From NCBI RefSeq assembly GCF_000208865.1, contig NC_018385.1, forward strand, positions 798,298-862,297: a DNA stretch of 64,000 nt, read 5' to 3'. Positions 50,102-63,263 of this stretch are shown piece by piece. Position numbers and translations under genes: made by a program. The DNA comes from Neospora caninum Liverpool. Taxonomy: Eukaryota > Apicomplexa > Conoidasida > Eucoccidiorida > Sarcocystidae. A model generated the notes under the pieces. It was not told the origin of the DNA, made no database searches, and worked only from the letters and a program-made list of their open reading frames with translations. Within the stretch, counting starts at the first letter, position 1. Each line of letters begins with the position of its first letter.

Positions 50102-52194
50102 GATAGGAGGAAGGCCGGTGGTTGTTTTTGTCGATACCCTTTTTGTGATATTTCCAGAGAGTCGTCAGAGAGAGATAGAATTCGGCAGATTCAGAACGAC
50201 CTCCTTGGATTCCACGACGCTTTGTGTGTTTTCAAAAGTCAGGGGCCAGGTTTTCGGCATCTCGAGGTAGAAAAGTCGAATGCAGTTCCCGCTTCACTTT
50301 CTCCTAGTGTCCCGTTGCAGTTCGGCTTGGAGAATGACACGATTCTAAAGCAGACGAAAAGAACAGATCAAAGCCCCGGTGATGAACGAGGCTGGAGGAA
50401 TGGGTCGAATCTACATCAGGAGGCTCCCACCGATGTCGGTGACAATTTAGGTGTATCTGTGCAGAACATTTTACCGGAATCTGATGGAACGCGAAGTGCG
50501 GCAGACGATGTGAAGCGCCAAAGTATCAAACAGAAGGAGCAGCTTTTGCGGCGTCATGAAGAAGAGCTCAGAAGCATCCGCCAGCAATATCAACAGGACA
50601 GGCAGCATCTCGCAGAGAAGCACAGACAGAGGATTGAACGCAGTTGTGAGTACAACGCAGAGACAGACGAAGCCGACAAACCCAAGCCCCCTACGCAGGT
50701 GTGTTAACCATTAAACGCAGCGGAAGTTCTCAGACGCTGTCATTGTTAAATGGTACGGGCAAGCTAAGAAGCAAATCTCCGGACACAGAAAAGCAAAGCG
50801 GCAAATGTTCCCTGCCCGTCCAGCCCGAGGGATGGCTTCCTCTTGTCTGCACGCTGACCATAGAATGTTGTGGTGTTGTAAATCAACGTGACCCTACGCC
50901 AGACGACGGCCACTCGCTGTATCAAAGGCTGTCCAGAGGAATAAGGGGCGTTGTCTTCCAGAGAACGAAGCAGCCTTCCCAGTGTACAAGTAACCCCCCA
51001 TTCGAAAGGTGAAAATGCCCAAAAGATACATCATTGGACTCACAGTCAATTTCGGCCCCACGATGCACAGTTATGTCCATTCTGCTTTCCCTTGTCGAGC
51101 GAGCGGCCTGGCGACCTCGAATGGTAACAAATATTCGAATTTCTGAACTGAAAACAAATCGACACACACCAGAGGTTGCAAAATTGTTCTAATAGCTGTG
51201 ATTTATGAACTTGGAAGCAAATATAAAGACAACTGTTTAATCGTATCCTACCTTCTGATGCAGTACGGGTGAATAGGGCTGTGCTATTCCCGTTCATCTG
51301 TCAAGATGCAGTCCTTTTGTAAAACGATAGAGACATGCCTAGACGGGTCCGTATGTTTCGCCTGTCCAACGTCAGTTGAGGGAGGCTGCTGTCTTGTCTG
51401 CCGCGAAACTACGGTGGCGAAGACAGAGACGTCTTGAGCAGCAGATGGGCCTTCGCATGTTTGTATCCCAGCAACGGGAACTTCTGAAGCAAGGACGTCA
51501 CCATGACGATGACACCGCGAGCGACGTTAAGTCCCTCCATCCCTCTCAGGGGTCCCCTCCACCAGCCGAGATTCAGGCATATAGGGATACACATCCCAGT
51601 GGCAACACATGGTGCTCTTCAAATACGCCCAAGAGGAGTCAAATAGAGAGCGGCAGGGGAATCCCCGGACCGTCTGCCACAGTCGACTGTGCAGAAGGTT
51701 GCGAACAAGATCAGCGGGAAACGGAATTACCTGGCATTCTTGAACCGACACTTGAAAGCTCGTCCGAAGGAATCTCATCTGAGAGGGGGGAAGAGCGAGG
51801 TGAGGTAGTTCTTTGCCGCAGATGCGCAAAGAAATGGGAGTCTTCTGGTTGGGTTGAATCAGCTAGGGAGAGGCCGCACTCGTCAGGAGGCACACCTGCC
51901 ACAGGCTCCTGTAGATGCCACAGATCCCCCGACAGCTCTAGTGGCCATGCCGGAGCCTCCAGGGTTGAAAAAAGCCGCTGTGTCTCTTCCGGATGCCGTC
52001 GAGGAATTGTAGACAGCAACAGTCGTACTCGGATAAGAACAACGAAGTGCAACCAACGACACGAATATCACCGCTCGGAAACCGTTGTAAAAACCCGAAC
52101 AGTCATCCGACAGGGGCAGCTGCTGAATGGAGAGACCGACTTGAGGATTGCAACCCTCAGGCGTCTAGACAATCTCAAGCGGCATCTGGTGAAG
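50102..52194 (+). CDS. Exons of a coiled-coil protein, partial gene model (possible NEK extension or separate gene)
   Basis: Exon 50102-50698 (199 codons) follows a CTTTCGCAG acceptor and ends at a CAG|GTGTGT donor. Exon 51376-52194 (273 codons) follows CGTCAG and ends at AAG|GTGCGT. Both are phase 0 to phase 0 and join without a stop. The end of the first is a strong charged coiled coil (KQKEQLLRRHEEELRSIRQQ, then QDRQHLAEKHRQRIER). The second opens with a basic helix (LRWRRQRRLEQQM) and becomes disordered and Ser/Arg-rich, with a CRRC pair. A third exon may begin at 52868 (SAAETLEQPTEF). No upstream exon ending in phase 0 was found: the preceding kinase frame stops at 49610, and the only good donor near it is in the wrong phase. 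It may be a separate gene with an unseen 5' exon, or a kinase C-terminal extension through a splice I missed. No function assigned. Confidence 0.55.
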
Positions 52195-54840
52195 GTGCGT
52201 CAGTACTCACTGCTACCTTTACCGTTGTGAGCACGTATATTTTAAATAGCATGTCGCGTTTCGAGGAAACACTGTGTTGCACGCCGATGTTGTCAAGTCG
52301 AACCAAGTACACGAGCTAAACAATTTGGCGTCTGAAATCACTTGATGATGGAATTCTGGCAAGTGATAAAAACGGGTATCTCCATTTCACGTAGGTCCAT
52401 TTTATGTCTGAATGGATATATATGGGAGTTAGCAATTGAGTTCTCTCTCCATGCAACTGTATGAAACTACATGGAGAGAAATTGTGTTGTCAGGATGAAT
52501 TTGGTCCGTTGTAATTGTGGAAATATAGGCCATTGGCTTCTCCCAACTACTCCAAGGGTACCAGTTCCTTACTGGAAGGCCGGTAGGAAACCGCAACTTC
52601 CTGATGCCGCTCTTCGATACCGAAGACACCGTTGATCCCATATACACTCTTCCGTGTTCTGGCGAAAGCCTTCCTAGAGAAGTTGTTCCCTATCTCCCTC
52701 ATATCCATCGGCTGATTATGTATGAGACAGCTATTGCCTGCGAAAGTTATTGGGGCCATAGCCGACTGTGTGCTGCTACCGTCACCTCGTAAGGAGACGG
52801 AGTCTTGCTGCGATAGACGTATTACCGAGAATCCTGAACTAGTTTGATCATCCTCTTCTTGTGGCAGAGTGCTGCCGAAACTCTCGAGCAGCCCACAGAG
52901 TTCACAAACTCACCACCAGCCCGGCTGCCCCCTCCTCGGGGGTTCTACTGTGGCTTGGTGGTTCTGACGGCAAGTCATTCAACTGTGACACAGTTTTTTT
53001 TCTTGCGTTCCTCTTCTCACACGCAGACGGTATCTGCTGTTCACTTACACCGCATGATGAACGCATGAAGCAGCCTCTTCAAATAACACATGTCTCTACC
53101 GCCCGCTTGCCAAACTTCGTTTCGGCTCGGCGAGGTTCGTCCGCTAAACAGAACCAGTATCACTCTTTCATTTTCCTCAACTCACGGTGCTAGATCGTAC
53201 TCAAAACGTCTTGGATCGCCTGTACGAGCGTAGAGAACGTTTTCTTTTCAGTCTCTCCGCCTTCCAAAAGACCTAGTACACCACTTCCACGGTGTTGACA
53301 GTCTGCCCCAACACAGACTTGGCGTGTCTCCAGCGATATGGAGAGCGCGCCCAGTCTCAAGTCATAGACGGTTAACAAAAAGGCACCAAGTCCCAGCTCT
53401 GCTCGTCGTGTCGCCACACGACACCATCACGGGTTGGCGCAACAGCGGGGATCGCAGCGCGGGAACCCCTCTGGAGCGCTTGGATTGGGTTGCGTGCGCG
53501 TAAGCTTCAGGCTTGTGGCAAAAACATTCCCTTTTTTTCCACTTTCCGCTGGACTGTCCCCTCCGAGTGTCGAGACACAATCTCCCGGATCAGGTGCCTC
53601 CACTGGAACAAACGCGCATGCAAGGCTACTGAACGGCCAAGGTACTTTGAAATGCCCGACCTCCCCTAAGGAGAGTGGCGCTGCAACTGGTCACTGAGGA
53701 ACTCCTTTCAGTCTAGTCATTGCCTTTGGGAACAAAACAGCAGGTATGCTGCCGACGCCAGAGACTGCACAGGGGAGCGAAGATCGATCAGACAGCTGTT
53801 CGTTCTGGGAACAAGAGAAGGCTGGAGCGTGCCGCCAACGCGCACTCGCTAAATGTTCGCAAGGGACCACTCCGGTGGCCCAGTGGCTCGCAACGGTTAC
53901 GGCGCACAACAGATCACAAGAAAGTGGCCGACTGATGCACGCCGCGACGGGTCTACAAGACTGCCATGATTCGTTCGCGCCCCGAGTCTGTGTGGTCAAA
54001 CGCTTGACTAGCAGCCCCCTTCGGAACGCGGCTTGACTCATCGTGTGCGACAACGGTGGCGTCTCGTCCACGCACGTGGCAAGGTGACACAGTTCGCTGT
54101 TTCTCGGGGCTCCCGTGTCGTTCTTCGCCTCTTGGGTACCCAGAAACTCGTGTGGTTCCGTTACTGCTCAAATCAACTAGCAGGGCGTCTCGCTGTGACA
54201 GAAACTGGCTTTAGGAAAGTGTGTGTCTTCTCCCTGAATCGTCAGGCTGCTTCGGACTCCCGTGTCGCCGACGATGCACACGAAACGCTAGTTCTCTCCA
54301 TCTGCCTTCATGGGGGCGTCCAAAAGAGCAAATGGGATTCCCATGGTCTCCAGAGAAGGGGAAAAAAGTTGCCACGTTATTCCGTAATTTCAGCAGCCCC
54401 TCATGTCTCCGTCGTCTATGGCCGCATAAACCGCGCCCGATCGCCTGGGGGTCACAGCCCGTTTCTGCATGCGTTCTTGGCTCGACAGCTGCAGTAGCAG
54501 CCTCTCGACAAGTGATTTTGTGAGTCCCTTCCCCGGAGATGTGCACATTCCATTCATAAATTTGTGGAGATCTGTTTGGCGCGTGTGTCCTTTGCTTGGC
54601 GGTTCGTTTGCTTTTCCATTTTCCCTCTTTTCTGTTCTTCGTGTCAACAAGTCGCTGCATGCGGCTTCCATCGAGAGGTGTACGGATCTAAAAATGCACA
54701 GTCGTCTCGACTTGCTGTATCCTGTGATCCAGCTTCAGGAAGTAGAATTGTCGTCCGACGCAGACGAAAGTGAGGCTTTCTAAAGAATCCCGTCCCACTT
54801 TTCCTCGGAGCTGTGTTTAACGTGGAAGGGTAGGCGCACA
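52195..54840. other. Mostly non-coding region upstream of CARM1
   Basis: This may contain the last exon(s) of the coiled-coil gene (candidate acceptor at 52867) and should contain the CARM1 promoter and 5' untranslated region. Other frames of up to 154 codons overlap on both strands and lack domains or coherent splice sites. Confidence 0.45.
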
Positions 54841-57800
54841 ATGATGAGCACTTCCAGCAGCCTGCCTTGTGCTTCCCAGGACACACAACCTCGGGCTGAT
54901 GGATCGCTAGTGGACGTCCGAGACATCACGTCGTTCTACTGCACTGTCTTTCCCTTCAAAGCCGACAGCATGCAGTTCGTTCGAGGTGCGGTTGGTCAAG
55001 TGGCCAAGAATTCACGCGGTTCTGGGTCTCAAGTGTATGTCGACCTTTTCCGAGCGACCTCGGGAAGCGGCCACCCGACCGTCTCTTTTTCCAATCCGGG
55101 GGAAACAAAGATGCATATCCCCCTGGCTCACGTCCAACGTCTGTCTCCAAAAACTGTTATGTGTTGCCCACTTTTCAATGGCGCGACGGGAGGCTCCTTT
55201 TCTTCGGTAGTGGGGACGAGGATCGCAAAGTTACCCGGACAAGACCATACCGGAGGATCTGAGGCAAGTGGTCTGCCTGGATCAGACACTCCTTCAGCAA
55301 TTGATGCTATTTTCGGCCTCGAATTTCAAGATGAGGCCACGGCGAATACGTTCTTTACAGAATGGGGCCGCATTCGGAACCAAACTCCAGGCGTCGAAGG
55401 CGTGGATCGCAGCGTTGCGGGTGTACGTACAGTGCCCAATAAACGACCAATGGGAGGGCATATGGGGGAAATGGATGCTTCTGTGGTAGAGACCTACTTT
55501 CAGTACTATGGGAAAATGGCAAACCAGATGAATATGCTGCAAGACACAGTGCGGACCACAACGTACCAACGAGCGATCGTCGAAAATCGTGCAGATTTCG
55601 AAGGAAAAGTTGTCATGGATGTCGGAGCCGGCTCCGGCATTCTCTCCTTCTTTGCCGCCCAGGCCGGCGCCAAGAAAGTGTGAGTCCACTTTATAGAAAC
55701 GAATCGGGACACGAGTGCGCCGCTTCCTCAACTGAACTGTGGTCAACGCACGGCCGTCTCGTGTTAACCCGCACAAAGAATGCGCAAACCCGGCGTTTCC
55801 CCAGTATTGTGTTTCTCTCATCTTGGCACTTGAGAAAGTCCGCACCTGCGTTCTCATGACCAAGATTTCAAATACGACTCGGCTTCAATTTTCTCGTGGT
55901 GGTCAAAGACAGGGAACTGTGGGGAGCAGGTTTCCCCCGGACCTCATCGCCGCTGCTTTTCTCATCAGTCCACTTCCACTTTTCCTTTGCCGTTCTGCTC
56001 GCCTAACTGAATTTCCGTGTGGAGTACGAAGGCCTGAAATGGGAAAAAGTCGGAAACTGGTTTTTTGACGCATTTTGTCCGTGTGTTCTGTCTCTTTTTG
56101 TCGTTCTCTCTTTCGGGCTGTTTCAGGTACGCGGTCGAGGCAAGCAATATGGCAGCGACACTGGCCCTGTTATGCCAAGGAAACCCTGTCCTCGGCAATC
56201 GCATTCAAATCATAAACAAACCATTAGAAAGCATCGAGGACAGCGAGGTTCCCGAGAAGGTTGACGTCCTCATTTCCGAGCCCATTGGGACTCTCCTCTT
56301 CAACGAAAGAATGATTGAGACATACCTCTCCGCCCGAGATCGCTTCCTCAAACCAGGAGGTAAGGCGCCGTGCCTCGTACCGACGAAGAAGAGTCGTATT
56401 CTTTGGAATCAAAGCCGAAAATGCACATTTCATGCTTCCTTCTCTGCGGGGGTGGCGTCACGCGTGAGCGAGGCAGACGAAGAAACGGGCCTGAAGCATC
56501 CTGCTGTACACGCACCCATAGTTGCACTCCTCCTCTCTCTCTGGAGATCCCTGGGAAGTTTGAGATATCCCCAGTGGAAGGCAGTCTTTGGGGACGGAAG
56601 TCAAAGCTTTTCCCTGGTTTTTTCGTCCCGTCGCCCCTGCGCGCACGCCGAATCGAGAAACATGTACATGTGTCGTTCGGCACTTTTCTTGTTCCCTCCT
56701 GCTACTCTGTCGTTCTTGGCTGCGGGAAAAGCGGTTCTCAAGTCTACGCACCGTGTCAAGGCGGGGTGTGCTCGCCACAGAGTCCAACTCGACGTCGATC
56801 TCTGGATTTTCTCTCCTTTCCCTCAGGCAAAATGTTTCCAAGCAAATGCTCCCTCTACGTTGCACCGTTTGCGGACTACGTGCTCCACTCCGACATGATG
56901 AACAAATGCAACTTTTGGAAGCAGACGCAGTTCTGTGGCGTGGACCTCTCGAATGCGCTCGAGGTCGCCATGGTCGAGCAGTTTCGTCAGCCCATTGTCG
57001 GTACGTCCTTGCACAGACACTGTCTCACTGCGGAGTGTTCGGCCTCTCATGAGGATCCTCCGTCTGGAGCAAAGGCGGCGCCAGCAAGGGGGCGTTTCTG
57101 GACTGAGTGCGATTTAACACCGCAGGTGGATTCCCAACTTGGACAGCGAAGGCTCGCTGCAGGCCCCGCAATTTCTTAATTTCTTTCGTCTTCATAGTCC
57201 GCGATGAGTGGAGCATCCGCGGAGTCTTTCTACGTGTCCGGCTGCAAATATCCAGTTTTGTAACGCTCTTTACTTTTGCATGCGCGCTCAGCGTGTTTGG
57301 CGCCTTTGTTATGTATTCGGGGACAGTTGCCTTCCACGCCTGAGCACGTACTTTCAAATCTTTTGCCTCGTTCGCCTTCAGATTACATTGATCCTTCGCT
57401 TCTCCTTGCACCTGCGCACTACAAAGAATTCGACTTCACGAAGATTTCGCGGAAATCTCTGGAAGAGGTGATCGCCCTTCTTTCCCTTGCGCTTTTTCAC
57501 CGCCTCCAAGGAGAAAATTTGGCTTTCTCAGTGCAGCTCTCGGATGCACACATATGAAGAGATGCGGAAATATGGAGAAACAGATATGTTTGATGAGCAA
57601 AGAGACACGGTGTATGCGCGATAGACGCTCCTTTCAGGGGAAGACCACCTTTGGGAAAAGACATTGACAAAGCCAGAGAGGTGGAAGAGAGTTGCTTCGG
57701 TAAACCCTCGCGTTCGCCTCTCGTGCCGCAGTGCCATGTCGACGAGCGCGCGTCGAGAGTGCCTCGTATGCAGTGTGATATTTGCGGGCGAAACTCTGCT

Positions 57801-59717
57801 TCAAGCGCATCGGCGAAGGTGGATCTGTGGCCATCCGTAGTCCACCCTTCTCCAAGCTCTGGATTTCATGGATGCTCGCGTCGAGTTTAAAAATGCGACT
57901 CTGCCTCTCACGTTGACGAAGAAACGGCTCTTCCAACGCTGCTCCGGGTGTCTAGACATCGCCCTGGAATTCACCCAGATGTTGGCGACACACGCAGAGC
58001 CGGGAGGAGTGTGACGCTCTGGTGTGTCCGTGTCAAAGTGCATTTGTCGATGCTTCTTCGTCTGCATGCAGATTACCATCGATTTTTCCTTCACAGTCAG
58101 CAGTCCCACCCTCGTTCACGGAGTCGCAGGTGAGGCTCTCTTCCCAAGAGATGAATGCTTTCCGTGCATTTCTGTGAATCCTTCTCAAGTCCTTTGCGCC
58201 ATTCCGCGTTCCTGAAGGGGTTTCATGTTCCGCTGAAAAGAGACGCCCTTCGTCGCAAAGGTTTTTGCTCTCCCTGTTTTCTCCGCGCTCTGTCTCTCTT
58301 CTGGTCCTCATTGCTCGACGTCTCCCCCTCTCTCCCCCTCTCCCCCTCCCTTCCCCTCTCTCGCCCTGTTCCCTCCCGTCCGTTTGCTCAGCTTTTTGCT
58401 TCGCCGCCTCTCGGTGTGTTCTCTTTTCCGAACCTGCGCACGATGCCTCGCTCCACTCGCTGGATTTGAACGCGTCTCTTGTCTCTGCTGTCGCCTGTCC
58501 CCGCACTAACCACAGGCTGGTTCGACGTCGTCTTTGAGGGCTCCGAGAAGATCGTCAGTTTTAGCACCTCTCCGTACTCTCCCCCGACCCACTGGTTCCA
58601 GTCGCGCGTCGTCATGCGACATCCCCTCGCTGTAAATCCGAACCAACCAGTGTTTGGCCGCCTGCACATGCGAGGCAACAAGCAGCAGAGCTACTTCCTC
58701 GATGTCCTTCTCGCCCTCCAAGACTGCAACGTTTCGACTTCTCAAAAGAACGTCGACCTGAAGGTACGCGAAGAGAGAACAGCGGAGCTCGGCGCGTCTC
58801 CAATGAAGCCCGAGCGCATTTTTATCCGCAGAGCCGCGGGAAGAGACGGAACCTTCCCTCGCAGCTCCAGAGGCGACCGCTCGCTGAGACTGCCGAGCCG
58901 AATGCGGCGGCTTCTCAGCTGTCCAGCACGTGCCTTCACCGGCTCGCCGCTTCTCGACAGAAACTGTAGAGAGACTATGGGTGTGGAGAGAGTTTCAAGA
59001 ACACGGCGGGGTCGTGGCGGCGGTTGCCTCTCGGCTGCAGAGTACAAACGAGGGACGGTTTTACGGGTGGACCTCGTGGAGGGTTTAAAAGGCGCAAAAA
59101 TGGGCGTTTCGTGGTGAAAACGAGGCCGCAAGTTTTTTTCCGCGGCCGGCTGTGCACCTGCTTCGCAAGGCCAACAGCTGTGAAGTCGCTGACGTTTGCC
59201 ACACGGTCCGCGCGTTTCTGCGCTTCCGTCGGTGTCTCCTTCGTCCCCTCCTTGGGCCGTTTTTTTGCGTGCGTGGAGTCCCCTTTTCTTATGTCGTTTT
59301 GTCGCCTCTTCTCCGATTTCCTTTCAGGACCCAGACTACCGGTACTACACGAATCCCGGACATAGTTACTTCCCAAACGGCCAGCAAGTGGGGTATGCGC
59401 AGGCGCAGATGCCCGCCAGCGTCCCTGCCGCCGAGAACGCCTTCGCGTCAGCCCAGTGGGCCTCGTTCTCCTCGTGCGCCTCTCAACTGGACGTCTCAGA
59501 CCCGAATGGCGCGGGGGACTGCGTGGCGGGGCCCAGTGCGGGGCTAGGAGACGGCGAAGAGGAAGCCGACGGGGACGGGGCTCTTCCGGGGAAAAAGAGG
59601 TTCTCGCCTTGCTTTGACCAAACTGGGAACGGAGGGAGGACCGAAGGCAGCATGAGTGTGGACTTGGGCGTAGCAGCAGCTAACGCGGAAATCAGCCAAG
59701 TTTTCTCGGGGCGGTAA
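54841..59717 (+). CDS. CARM1: Histone/protein arginine methyltransferase PRMT4 (CARM1), complete
   Basis: Transfers methyl groups from S-adenosylmethionine to arginines (asymmetric dimethylation), classically on histone H3 and RNA-binding proteins. Seven exons close perfectly in phase: 54841-55679, 56127-56359, 56827-57000, 57382-57467, 58072-58129, 58516-58763 and 59328-59717, giving 675 residues. Residues 1 to about 190 are an N-terminal domain where animal CARM1 has a PH-like fold. The catalytic core begins near [11 protein letters not shown]. Motif I is [14 protein letters not shown]; post-I is VYAVEAS. The double-E loop is [15 protein letters not shown] with Glu331 and Glu340, and the THW loop is at 488-490 ([12 protein letters not shown]). 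All catalytic elements are intact. The tail (from about residue 547) is low-complexity and acidic (EEEADGDG). The frame opens at tandem ATGs; the first was chosen. At 675 residues it is longer than human CARM1 (about 608). It is convergent with the HECT gene. A methyltransferase of this type is established in Toxoplasma. Confidence 0.97.
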
Positions 59718-62150
59718 ACCGGGGGGAAGGGCCGGAGGGAGACGCGAGTGTGCGGAGCGGGTGCCTACACCGTGGCGCTTGAGAGCAAAAGAGAGCGAAT
59801 CCCCCCGGTTGCAAAGGAAAACGAATCGTTTTGTGCCGCGCTTGAGTGTGCACGCGGTTCCAGAGTGCCTTCCAGACCGAGACGAGCACCGGAGACAGCG
59901 GAAGGAGACAGCTTCCAGTTTTGGGTTGACGAGCGGACGCAGCGCGAGGGGAGAGGAGACGAGAAAGACAAAGGAGAGAAAGACAAAGGGAAGCAGGACC
60001 AAGGAAAGAAGGACGAGAGGAAGAAAGACAAAGGGAAGAAGGACGAAAGATGGCGAATGGGAAGTAATCTGTGGTCGGCGGGTGTAACTTTTAACTTGTT
60101 TCTTCAGTTCCCTGCATGGAAGGAAAGGAGATCCAGAGGGCGCGTGGGGGCGCCCAGAGGATAGAGAAGCGCGCATGCATGCTTCAGACTTAGGGGCTGT
60201 TTTAGATACGTTGTGCTGGCCGAAATGCCTTTTTGCGAGAAGCCAAAGACAGGCACGCGTGTGGAAAATCGAAGGTGACACGGGGAGGCGGTTCGCTTTC
60301 GAGCGAGGACAGAAGGAAAGGACATTTCGATCTTCACTTTCAGAGCGGGGCACACCGATCCGCCCGCGTATCGCGGAAACTGCAGGTGTTGTTCACGCTC
60401 CTCGTTTCCACAACAAGTGAAGCATGTATGCGCAGAGTATACGTGCAGGCATGGACTTGTGGACGCCTGTTCCTTTGTGAATGCGTAACGCGGCCTTCAT
60501 GTATTTCTAGACACCTACAGATGTACGATTACATAGACGCCCTCCCTGCATGCATATACCTTTGCGCATTTCCCATATATAGCGACGTAGGTGAATGTTT
60601 GTGCGTGGAGTGATGGATGAGGGCAGCGGTGTCGATTTGAGAGTAGAAGACCTGAGGTGTAGTGACACGGCACTGCTGTGGGTGGGTGTTTCACACACAG
60701 AAGTTTCCCCTGTGCCGGTCCCGCCTCGCTTTTTTTCGTGTCGTGGGAGGCGCCAGAGCGGCCCAACGAATTCGTTGAACGAAAAAGGGAACGAAGAAAG
60801 AAGCCAGCAGGGCGATGTGTACAGACATGCCCTTCTCATCGTCTTTCGTCCTGCTCGTCTCTGTCTCCTTCCTCTCAACGATTGCATTTTCCAAAGAGAT
60901 TTCCTGAGGTCCGGAGGGGCGTCTGCGTACACGACTACATACAGCGTGCATGTACATGGATTTACATATACAACTATCCACGCAGTTCATGTTTTGTCGG
61001 TGTGAAGTGTGACATTTTTGTCGTGTGTCGGTGTTTTTGTCAAGTTTGACCAAGGCGAGAGAGGTTGCGAGGAGAGAGAGAAGCGAGCGAGTCTTCCTCC
61101 GCGTCGCGTCTGTTCCTGTCTTTTTCGCGTCACCTCTTTCTCTCCACATGCACGCACAGATTCTTGAGGCTCGGCTTCCGAGGCGCGACAGCTAACGGGC
61201 TGGGAAGAACCCGCAACGAGACACTGCCTTTCTGTCGCGCGCAGAAAATCGCACACATCGCAGGAGAGTGACGCTTTTTCGGTGTTCGTTCGTTCCTGGT
61301 CTCGCCGAAAAGACCGAAAATTGTCGCCCGCCTGGGTCTCGACACGGGGGCCAGGCGAGCAGAGGGAGGAAGCACGGGGCAATACAGCGCTCTCGGAAGA
61401 CCCTCTCCGAGAACGGCGCCAGGCCTCTTTTTAGTGTGCATTTGAGCGGAGGATTCCTTTGTCCTTCGTCTGCCTAGCTAAAAGAAACGCACATTTCCAC
61501 TTTCCCAAAGCGCGAAGGTTCCCTACGCAGGGCGGCCAGATAACTCATGCAAGGAACGGGCGCGACAGAAACCCAGCAGGTTTGCCCGGAAAGCCTTTAT
61601 GATTCCATAAAAACAAAGAGATAGGTGGGTTGTGTGGTGTGCAACGGGCGACCTACGGAAAGAAATCTCGAGATTTCCTTCGGTCTGTCGCAGCATTGCC
61701 CGTGGGGATCTTCGTGTCGTCTCGTCGGCGCGGACACAACTTTAGATTTGAATCTTGCCTTTTGGCCTTTCCACCTTTCCGGCGTTGCGTCTCTGAGAAA
61801 GAAGGATTTCTGCGCCTCTTGTTGGTGCAGAAGCCTGAGGCAAAACACGCGAACCGGCGCCTGCAGGCGTCGTCCGGTTCTCTTTCATGGCCCAACATGC
61901 GCAGGCCTGGACCGGCACTCTCTGCTGTAGTTGCATCAGCTGCTGACCACCTTCACATCTCATCCCTCGAGTGTCGGAAAAGAGCCTCCGGAGAGCTTCA
62001 GTTCACTGCAATAGCGCAAGAGCTGCATTTTCAGCGCAACTTCCCGCGGCAGTCTTTTCTCAGAGGCCCCCACCTCACACATCTAGAGATATCAGAGCCT
62101 TTTAGACGTTCGCTGAAGTGGTTACGCGCACCGCCGCGAGAAACCGTATT
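59718..62150. other. CARM1 3' flank with a purine-rich tandem region
   Basis: No supported gene. From about 59955 to 60050 the plus strand is almost purely A/G with repeated GACAAAGGRAAGAAGGAC-like units. A TGCATGC palindrome lies near 60174-60182. The rest probably includes CARM1 3' untranslated sequence. The many open frames here follow from GC-rich composition and overlap on both strands. Confidence 0.5.
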
Positions 62151-62151
62151 T

Positions 62152-62190
62152 AAATATATATATATATATATAAACATGTATAAATATGTA
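62152..62190. repeat. (TA)n microsatellite
   Basis: Alternating AT of about 20 bases followed by TAAACATGTATAAATATGTA. Part of a cluster of such tracts between the convergent CARM1 and HECT genes. Confidence 0.85.
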
Positions 62191-62411
62191 TGGGTGTGTT
62201 CCAGGGCACATTTAGAAGAATTCCCGCGCTTCAACGGAAGAAAACGCGCGAGGTGTCCGTCAGGCGACTCGGCACCGCTTGTGAGTGGCGAGAAAATCGA
62301 GGGACCCACCTTCCGAGGGCCCCACGTGTTTCGGGAAGAAAAACTGGAAACCCGAAATTCAAAGGAGTCTCCCTCTCCAACTGCAAAAGGAGACGGGCCT
62401 ACACTGCCGCG

Positions 62412-62462
62412 CCATATACATATGTATATGTATATATATACATAGATACATAGGTATATTCA

Positions 62463-62497
<35 letters not shown>

Positions 62498-62525
62498 GTA
62501 TATATGCATAGGTATATTCATATAC

Positions 62526-62564
<39 letters not shown>

Positions 62565-62575
62565 TATACATTAAA
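62412..62575. repeat. Compound (TA)n / TATATGTA microsatellite
   Basis: About 160 bases composed almost entirely of TATA alternation broken by GTA, GCATA and CATA units, including two copies of GCATAGGTATATTCATATA-like sequence. Frames reading Ile-Tyr repeats here are artefacts of the repeat. Confidence 0.92.
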
Positions 62576-62817
62576 TACATAAGAGAGGCAGGACACATGT
62601 ACATAAGCATCTTTTAGTTAAGAGGCTCGGTGTCTACGAGCCTCAGAGCAGCGATTACATATATTTGTCTTACATGACCTGCATTATTTAACTGGATTAG
62701 CTAGTGTCAGGTTGAACATTCTGTACCAACCGATCTGAAATCGCAACCTGGCGATTAATAACAATTCTGTCTCCGAGCTACGCTGTGGTCATCAATGGAT
62801 CTAGAGAGAAAACCCGA

Positions 62818-62905
62818 TATACATATACATACATCTATATATATATATACATAAATTGATTGATAAATATATGCATGCATATATGCATATATGAATGCAT
62901 GCGTG
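62818..62905. repeat. AT microsatellite with TGCATGCA palindromes
   Basis: ATACATATACATACATCTAT-type alternation followed by two TGCATGC palindromes (62872-62880 and near 62895). GCATGC is also a known core bound by ApiAP2 transcription factors, but inside a microsatellite this may be chance. Confidence 0.85.
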
Positions 62906-63235
62906 CCCTCTTTTATAAAAATGTGCACCGATCAGTGTCCCTGTATGAATGCAGAGTGTCTTCGTCCCAAGGCTACGGACGGCTCGCCAAGAGGTGAACA
63001 GGAGGCAAAATTGAAACGAAATAGATAAACGAAATACGCACGTGTCGAGATATGCATAGATGTGTGTATCCTTGATCAAACTGCGGGTGGGAACAACAGT
63101 TCGCACAGAAAAACCGGAAGTTCAAGACATATGAAGGACCACCTTTTCACCTTCTTCTTCTCTGCTTGAAATGCATTATATGCATGAATACACATAAACA
63201 GATATGTGCATTTGTACATCCATGCACATGCACAC

Positions 63236-63263
63236 AGAAATATATATATATATATATATATAT
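63236..63263. repeat. (TA)n microsatellite in the 3' flank of the HECT gene
   Basis: An uninterrupted AT alternation of roughly 26 bases ends in TATGCA. It lies a few hundred bases downstream of the HECT stop codon (minus strand). Confidence 0.88.

Noticed and set aside
62285..62617. Ile-Tyr repeat frames on both strands
   Set aside because: Direct translation of the TA microsatellite.
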